A stretch of 64,000 nucleotides of DNA from Alistipes sp. GTDB lineage: Bacteria; Bacteroidota; Bacteroidia; Bacteroidales; Rikenellaceae. This document shows, in pieces, positions 59,641 through 64,000 of this stretch (within the stretch, counting starts at the first letter, position 1; every line of letters begins with the position of its first letter). The stretch spans positions 124,001 to 188,000 of the forward strand of contig JAFTVX010000021.1 of NCBI GenBank assembly GCA_017465575.1, given 5' to 3'. The notes under the pieces were generated by a model. The model saw nothing but the letters and a program-made list of their open reading frames with translations. It was not told the origin of the DNA and did no database searches. Position numbers and translations under genes: made by a program.

Positions 59641-59688
59641 TCATTATTATATAAGGTATCGAAAAACGAAATAAAAACATAACGATAT

Positions 59689-60999
59689 ATGGCAAAATTT
59701 AGAGTTGAAGGCGGTCATCGCCTCTCGGGAGAGATTACCCCGCAGGGTGCCAAGAATGAGGCACTTCAAATTATCTGTGCAGCGTTGCTAACACCCGAAC
59801 GAGTGGTGTTGCACAATGTGCCCATCATTGCCGATGTGATGCAGCTCTTGGAGCTTTTGGAGGCTATCGGCGTTAAGGTTGAGCGCCTGTCGGAGGATAG
59901 CTTTGCGCTTACGGCAGCCGAGATTAACCTCGACTACTTGCGCACGGCAGACTACCACCAGCGTTGTCGTCGTCTGCGTGGCTCGGTGATGATGATTGGT
60001 CCGCTCTTGGCACGCTATGGCGTAGGCTTTATGCCCAAGCCCGGTGGCGATAAGATTGGTCGTCGTCGCCTCGACACCCACTTCCTCGGCTTCCAGAAGT
60101 TGGGTGCAAAGTTCAACTTCGACCTTAGCGACGAGTTCTATACCGTCGAGGCAGAGCGCCTGAAGGGTACCTATATGCTCCTCGATGAGGCATCGGTTAC
60201 GGGTACGGCAAATATCGTGATGGCGGCAGTCTTGGCAGAGGGTCGCACGACCATCTATAATGCCGCTTGTGAGCCCTACTTGCAGCAGTTGTGCAAGATG
60301 CTCAACCGTATGGGTGCCAAGATTTCGGGCATCGCCTCTAACCTGCTCACCATCGATGGCGTGGAGTCGTTGGGCGGTACGGAGCATACGATGTTGCCCG
60401 ATATGATTGAGGTGGGTAGCTTTATCGGTATGGCGGCAATGACCCGCTCGGAGCTTACCATCAAGGATGTGTCGTACGACAACCTCGGCATTATTCCTGC
60501 GCAGTTTGCTCGTATGGGCATCAAGTTCGAGCAGCGTGGCGACGATATCTATATCCCCCAGCAGGACTCTTACAGCATCGAGAGCTTTATCGATGGCTCG
60601 ATTATGACCATCGCCGATGCTCCGTGGCCAGGTCTTACGCCCGACCTTCTCTCTATCTTCTTGGTTGTCGCTACGCAGGCTAAGGGCTCGGTGCTTATCC
60701 ACCAGAAGATGTTTGAGAGCCGATTGTTCTTCGTCGATAAGCTTATCGATATGGGTGCACAGATTATCCTCTGCGACCCCCACCGCGCTACGGTCATCGG
60801 TCACAACCACGAACATCCGTTGCGTGCCGCAAATATGACCTCGCCCGATATCCGTGCGGGTGTGGCTCTGTTGATTGCCGCTATGAGCGCCGAGGGTGTC
60901 AGCACCATTCAGAATATCGAGCAGATTGACCGTGGCTACCGTGCTATCGACGAGCGCCTGAATAAGCTCGGTGCAAAGATTATACGAATTAACGAATAG
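59689..60999 (+). CDS. murA: UDP-GlcNAc 1-carboxyvinyltransferase with Cys-to-Asp active site
   Basis: 436 residues; first committed step of peptidoglycan synthesis, adding enolpyruvate to UDP-GlcNAc. The N-terminus QGAKNEALQII with Lys22 and the closing AIDERLNKLGAKI are typical. In the active loop the sequence is PKPGGDKIGRRRLDTH, where E. coli has PGGCAIGARPVDLH, so the Cys115 position is Asp121. Asp at this position is known in Mycobacterium and Chlamydia enzymes and makes them insensitive to fosfomycin, which alkylates the Cys. First gene of a plus-strand run with tdk, tsaC and a thioesterase. Confidence 0.93.
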   Translation: MAKFRVEGGHRLSGEITPQGAKNEALQIICAALLTPERVVLHNVPIIADVMQLLELLEAIGVKVERLSEDSFALTAAEINLDYLRTADYHQRCRRLRGSVMMIGPLLARYGVGFMPKPGGDKIGRRRLDTHFLGFQKLGAKFNFDLSDEFYTVEAERLKGTYMLLDEASVTGTANIVMAAVLAEGRTTIYNAACEPYLQQLCKMLNRMGAKISGIASNLLTIDGVESLGGTEHTMLPDMIEVGSFIGMAAMTRSELTIKDVSYDNLGIIPAQFARMGIKFEQRGDDIYIPQQDSYSIESFIDGSIMTIADAPWPGLTPDLLSIFLVVATQAKGSVLIHQKMFESRLFFVDKLIDMGAQIILCDPHRATVIGHNHEHPLRAANMTSPDIRAGVALLIAAMSAEGVSTIQNIEQIDRGYRAIDERLNKLGAKIIRINE

Positions 61000-61011
61000 G
61001 AGAGATAAAAG

Positions 61012-61581
61012 ATGTTTTTGGAAAACAACAAGCATAAGGGTTGGATTGAGGTGATTTGCGGCTCGATGTTCTCGGGTAAGACCGAGGAGCTTATTCGCCG
61101 TATGAAGCGTGCGCAGTTTGCCAACCTCAAGGTCGAGATTTTCAAGCCCTCGATTGATGTGCGCTACTCCGAGGAGGATGTGGTGTCGCACGAGGGTCAC
61201 TCTATCCACTCTACACCCGTGGAGTCGGCACAGAATATACTGCTTATGGCATCGGATGTCGATGTTGTGGGCATCGACGAGGCACAGTTCTTCGACGAGG
61301 GCATCGTCGATGTATGCCGTCAGTTGGCAAATAGCGGTATCCGTGTTATCGTGGCGGGTCTCGATATGGACTATATGGGTGTTCCGTTTGGTCCTATGCC
61401 CGCACTGATGGCTACGGCAGAGTATGTTACGAAGGTGCACGCCATCTGCGTTCGTTGTGGCGACTTGGCGCACCACTCTCACCGCCTTACCACCGAGGAT
61501 AAGCAGGTGTTGCTTGGCGCACAGGATACCTATCAGCCCATCTGCCGCCACTGCTTTAACGAACTTATGAACAAGAAATAG
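61012..61581 (+). CDS. tdk: Thymidine kinase
   Basis: 189 residues, type II thymidine kinase of the salvage pathway. P-loop [18 protein letters not shown], the Mg-binding [11 protein letters not shown], and two zinc-site Cys pairs in [14 protein letters not shown] and the C-terminal ICRHCFNEL. 12 bp after murA and 3 bp before tsaC, so co-transcribed. Confidence 0.95.
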   Translation: MFLENNKHKGWIEVICGSMFSGKTEELIRRMKRAQFANLKVEIFKPSIDVRYSEEDVVSHEGHSIHSTPVESAQNILLMASDVDVVGIDEAQFFDEGIVDVCRQLANSGIRVIVAGLDMDYMGVPFGPMPALMATAEYVTKVHAICVRCGDLAHHSHRLTTEDKQVLLGAQDTYQPICRHCFNELMNKK

Positions 61582-61584
61582 CAT

Positions 61585-62148
61585 ATGCAAAAGGCTGTTG
61601 AACAGTGTGTTGAGGTGCTACGCAAAGGTGGCATCATCCTCTATCCCACCGACACGGTGTGGGGCATCGGCTGTGATGCTACAAACGAGGAGGCTGTGGC
61701 AAAGGTCTACGCCCTAAAGCGTAGCGAGGAGAAGCGCTCGATGCTCTGCCTTATGCGTGATGCCGATATGGTGGTGCGCTATGTCAATAAGGCACCCGGC
61801 ATCGCTTTCGAGGTTATGGAGCTCTCGGATAAGCCCCTCACGGCAATCCTGCCGGGTGCTGTGGGCGTTGCACAGAACCTTGTTCCCGACGAGGGTACGC
61901 TCGGTGTTCGCATCCCGCAACACGACTTCTGCCAAGCTTTGCTCCGCAAGTTTGGCAAACCTATCGTCTCGACATCGGCAAATATCTCGGGCGAGCCTAC
62001 GGCAAAGCGCCTAAAGGATGTTACGGAGGAGATTTTGTCGGGCGTAGACTATGTTGTTCACCCCCGTTTCGAGGGTAAGCCCACCTTGAAGCCCAGCTCG
62101 ATTATCGCCTTTGGCGAGGGTAACGAGGTGGAGATTATTCGTAGTTAA
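61585..62148 (+). CDS. tsaC: L-threonylcarbamoyladenylate synthase
   Basis: 187 residues of the YrdC/Sua5/TsaC family, which makes threonylcarbamoyl-AMP for the t6A37 modification of ANN-decoding tRNAs. Signatures: GGIILYPTDTVWGIGCDA, YALKRSEEKRSMLCL and PIVSTSANISGEPTAK. No Sua5 C-terminal domain. Co-transcribed with tdk. Confidence 0.93.
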   Translation: MQKAVEQCVEVLRKGGIILYPTDTVWGIGCDATNEEAVAKVYALKRSEEKRSMLCLMRDADMVVRYVNKAPGIAFEVMELSDKPLTAILPGAVGVAQNLVPDEGTLGVRIPQHDFCQALLRKFGKPIVSTSANISGEPTAKRLKDVTEEILSGVDYVVHPRFEGKPTLKPSSIIAFGEGNEVEIIRS

Positions 62149-62154
62149 AGAGTT

Positions 62155-62562
62155 ATGGCAAAGCAACTTATTACCCCTGTGCAGAAGCGATTCTCGGAGG
62201 TCGACTCATTTATGCACATCAACAATATTTGGCAACAGAGCTACTTCGATATGGGCAAGACCGACTTCTATGTCAAGGTCTTGGGCATCGCTGGCGTCTT
62301 CGACCGTATGCGCATCATCACCGCCTCGACCCACACCGACTATCTCGGTCAGGTGCGCCTGATGGACGATATCGTCGTTACGACCGATGTGTCGCGCTTG
62401 GGCAACAAGAGTATGACCCTCCACCAGCGCATTATGTCGGGCGATAAGTGCCTCACAGAGAGCTCATCGGTGATGGTTGCCTTCGACTTCGAGTTGCAAC
62501 AGACCGTTGCTCTCCCCGATGAGTGGCGCTCGAAGCTCGAGGAGTATCTTGTAACGGAATAA
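62155..62562 (+). CDS. Acyl-CoA thioesterase (4HBT hotdog fold)
   Basis: 135 residues. RFSEVDSFMHINNIWQQSYFDMGKTDFY is the 4-hydroxybenzoyl-CoA thioesterase-like N-terminal strand/helix, with the catalytic Asp position at EVDSFMHINN. Next to an acyl-CoA synthetase 14 bp downstream, so it may act on the same acyl-CoAs, for example in proofreading. Substrate unknown. Confidence 0.88.
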   Translation: MAKQLITPVQKRFSEVDSFMHINNIWQQSYFDMGKTDFYVKVLGIAGVFDRMRIITASTHTDYLGQVRLMDDIVVTTDVSRLGNKSMTLHQRIMSGDKCLTESSSVMVAFDFELQQTVALPDEWRSKLEEYLVTE

Positions 62563-62575
62563 AATACCCAATAAT

Positions 62576-64000
62576 ATGAAAAGAACAATTATTGACCTTT
62601 TCGAGGAATCTGTAGCCAAGTATGGCTCGAAGGAGTTCCTCTTGGAGAAGCACAACGGCAAGTTTGAACCTACTACATACAATGATAGTTACGACTGCGC
62701 AATCAAGATTGGTGCTGGCTTGGCGGCTATCGGCATCGAGCGTTGCGACCGTGTCTCAATCCTTGCCGAGGGTTGCAACAACTGGATTATCTCGGAGCTC
62801 GGCTTGCTCTATGCAGGTGCTGTAAGCGTGCCTTTGTCGATAAAGTTGGAGGAGGCAAACGACCTCGTCTTCCGCCTCCGTCACGCCGATGTTAAGGCTA
62901 TCTTCGTGTCGAGCTACCAGCTACCCAAGGTGCGCCGTATCTTGGCGGAGTTGCCCGACTTGAAGCATATCATCGTATGGGGCGATGTCAAGCTTGAGGC
63001 TAACGAGATGCCGTTGGAAGATGTTGTTGCTAAGGGTGTTGACTACCTTAAGGAGCATCGTGAGGAGTTTATGGCGATTGGTCGTAGCTTGCAGAATGAC
63101 GACTACGCCACAATCACCTATACCTCAGGCACTACCGCCGACCCCAAGGGTGTGGTGCTTACCCACCGCAACTATACCGCCAATGTCGAGCAGGCATTGT
63201 CCGTAGTGACCATTCCTCCCACTTGGCGCACACTTATCATCTTGCCTCTCGACCACTGCTTTGCACATGTCGTAGGCTTCTATATTATGATTGCGTGCGG
63301 TGCCGCGGTGGCAACTACCGAGGTGGGTCGTACACCTATGGAGACTCTGCGTAATGTCCCCGTAAATATCAAGGAGGTGCGCCCACACTTCTTGCTCTCT
63401 GTTCCCGCCTTGGCAAAGAACTTCCGCAAGAATATCGAGACCACAATCCGCAAGAAGGGCAAGACCACGGAGCGCCTCTTCAACCTTGCACTCAAGACCT
63501 CGTATGCCTATCAGGCCGATGGCTACTCAAAGGGCAAGGGCTGGCGCTGTCTATTGAAGCCCGCTGTGGCGTTGTTCGACAAGATTCTCTACTCTAAGGT
63601 GCGCGAGGCATTTGGTGGCGAGTTGCAGTTCTTTATCGGTGGCGGTGCGCTGCTCGATGCGGAGCTTCAGCGCTTCTTCTACGCTATCGGCGTGCCTATG
63701 TTCCAGGGCTATGGTCTCTCGGAGGCAACACCCGTAATCTCGACAAATGCTCCATCGAAGGGCAACCACCGCTTTGGCTCGTCGGGTCGCTTGGTGAAGC
63801 CTCTCGAGATTAAGATTCTCGACGAGGAGGGTCGTGAGCTTCCCGTAGGCGAGAAGGGCGAGATTGTTATTAAGGGTGAGAATGTTATGGCGGGCTACTG
63901 GAAGAATCCCGACTCTACGGCAGACACCGTGCGTGATGGCTGGCTCTATACTGGCGATATGGGCTATATGTCCGATGACGACTTCCTATATGTGCTCGGT
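62576..64000 (+). CDS. AMP-binding long-chain-fatty-acid-CoA ligase-like protein (5' part)
   Basis: The frame opens with the ATG at 62576 and runs off the window end after 475 codons. AMP-binding motifs are complete: TYTSGTTADPKGVVLTHRN (P-loop/A3), FQGYGLSEATPV (A5) and LYTGDMGYMSDDDF (A7). It activates carboxylates as acyl-adenylates to form acyl-CoA. It fits the FadD/AMP-dependent acyl-CoA synthetase group. The C-terminal domain is beyond the window. Confidence 0.9.
   Translation, partial: MKRTIIDLFEESVAKYGSKEFLLEKHNGKFEPTTYNDSYDCAIKIGAGLAAIGIERCDRVSILAEGCNNWIISELGLLYAGAVSVPLSIKLEEANDLVFRLRHADVKAIFVSSYQLPKVRRILAELPDLKHIIVWGDVKLEANEMPLEDVVAKGVDYLKEHREEFMAIGRSLQNDDYATITYTSGTTADPKGVVLTHRNYTANVEQALSVVTIPPTWRTLIILPLDHCFAHVVGFYIMIACGAAVATTEVGRTPMETLRNVPVNIKEVRPHFLLSVPALAKNFRKNIETTIRKKGKTTERLFNLALKTSYAYQADGYSKGKGWRCLLKPAVALFDKILYSKVREAFGGELQFFIGGGALLDAELQRFFYAIGVPMFQGYGLSEATPVISTNAPSKGNHRFGSSGRLVKPLEIKILDEEGRELPVGEKGEIVIKGENVMAGYWKNPDSTADTVRDGWLYTGDMGYMSDDDFLYVLG

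Noticed and set aside
59788..61590. 600-codon minus-strand frame antisense to murA and tdk
   Set aside because: Long antisense frames arise from codon bias; murA and tdk on the plus strand carry full family motifs.

Overview
The window reads as a chromosome segment of a gut-type Bacteroidales bacterium, most like Rikenellaceae/Alistipes. The class-level evidence is firm: TAnnTTTG-type -7 promoter boxes in front of many genes, a TonB-dependent receptor with a carboxypeptidase-like N-terminal domain, PepSY-like and DUF3078 envelope proteins, an S23-type four-helix-bundle protein, and many lipoproteins. The genus is a guess, supported by the moderately high GC content and a tryptophanase gene, since Alistipes is typically indole-positive. 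No phage, insertion sequence, rRNA operon, CRISPR array or secretion system was found.

Layout. 0-3 kb: the end of a 2-oxoacid:ferredoxin oxidoreductase, an aminotransferase and a CoA-transferase, probably part of amino-acid fermentation. 3.2-7.6 kb, minus strand: FAD oxidoreductase, GH5 glycosidase and sodium:solute symporter in one tight operon. 7.7-11.5 kb: an AT-rich island with tRNA-Leu, an inverted tRNA 3' fragment, a well-folded candidate non-coding RNA, a retropepsin-like/Sel1 protein and a toxin-antitoxin-like pair. 11.6-18.7 kb: L,D-transpeptidase, glycogen branching enzyme, two paralogous POT transporters (the second boxed by a long inverted repeat) and gcvH. 19.3-21.3 kb: a C10 (streptopain-like) protease gene interrupted by one in-frame TGA, with a small lipoprotein behind it. 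21.3-23.1 kb: 1.8 kb without genes, dominated by an array of about 19 small hairpins. 23.1-26.6 kb: an envelope metal-handling locus (HMA/His-rich protein, TonB receptor, His-rich small protein). 26.6-32.6 kb: S23-type protein, orphan PqqD, RecQ, a 3'-5' exonuclease, an RlmI-like methyltransferase and three tiny lipoproteins. 32.8-37 kb, minus strand: PepSY-like proteins, an acidic membrane protein, an S41 protease and a DUF3078 protein. 37.3-43.4 kb: endonuclease IV, GH53 galactanase, MntP, YtxH and holin-like proteins, a SLOG protein, and a porin with a YeiH exporter. 44-55.7 kb, minus strand: a large lipoprotein, tryptophanase, Asd, PBP1A and a gluzincin/beta-barrel protein. 56-64 kb: tRNA-Thr, CstA, a TPR-like protein, an AraC regulator, MurA (with Asp instead of the fosfomycin-target Cys), thymidine kinase, TsaC, a thioesterase and a truncated acyl-CoA synthetase.

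The most unusual content is between the genes. At least ten families of interspersed repeats are present. The strongest is a 125-130 bp imperfect palindrome present six times. Five copies begin exactly on the TAA stop codon of the upstream gene, always in the same orientation, and their stems differ in sequence while staying paired. That pattern looks like a conserved structured 3'-UTR element or a MITE family with fixed placement. Other repeats run into coding sequence and supply the C-terminus of the symporter and both ends of the S23-type gene.
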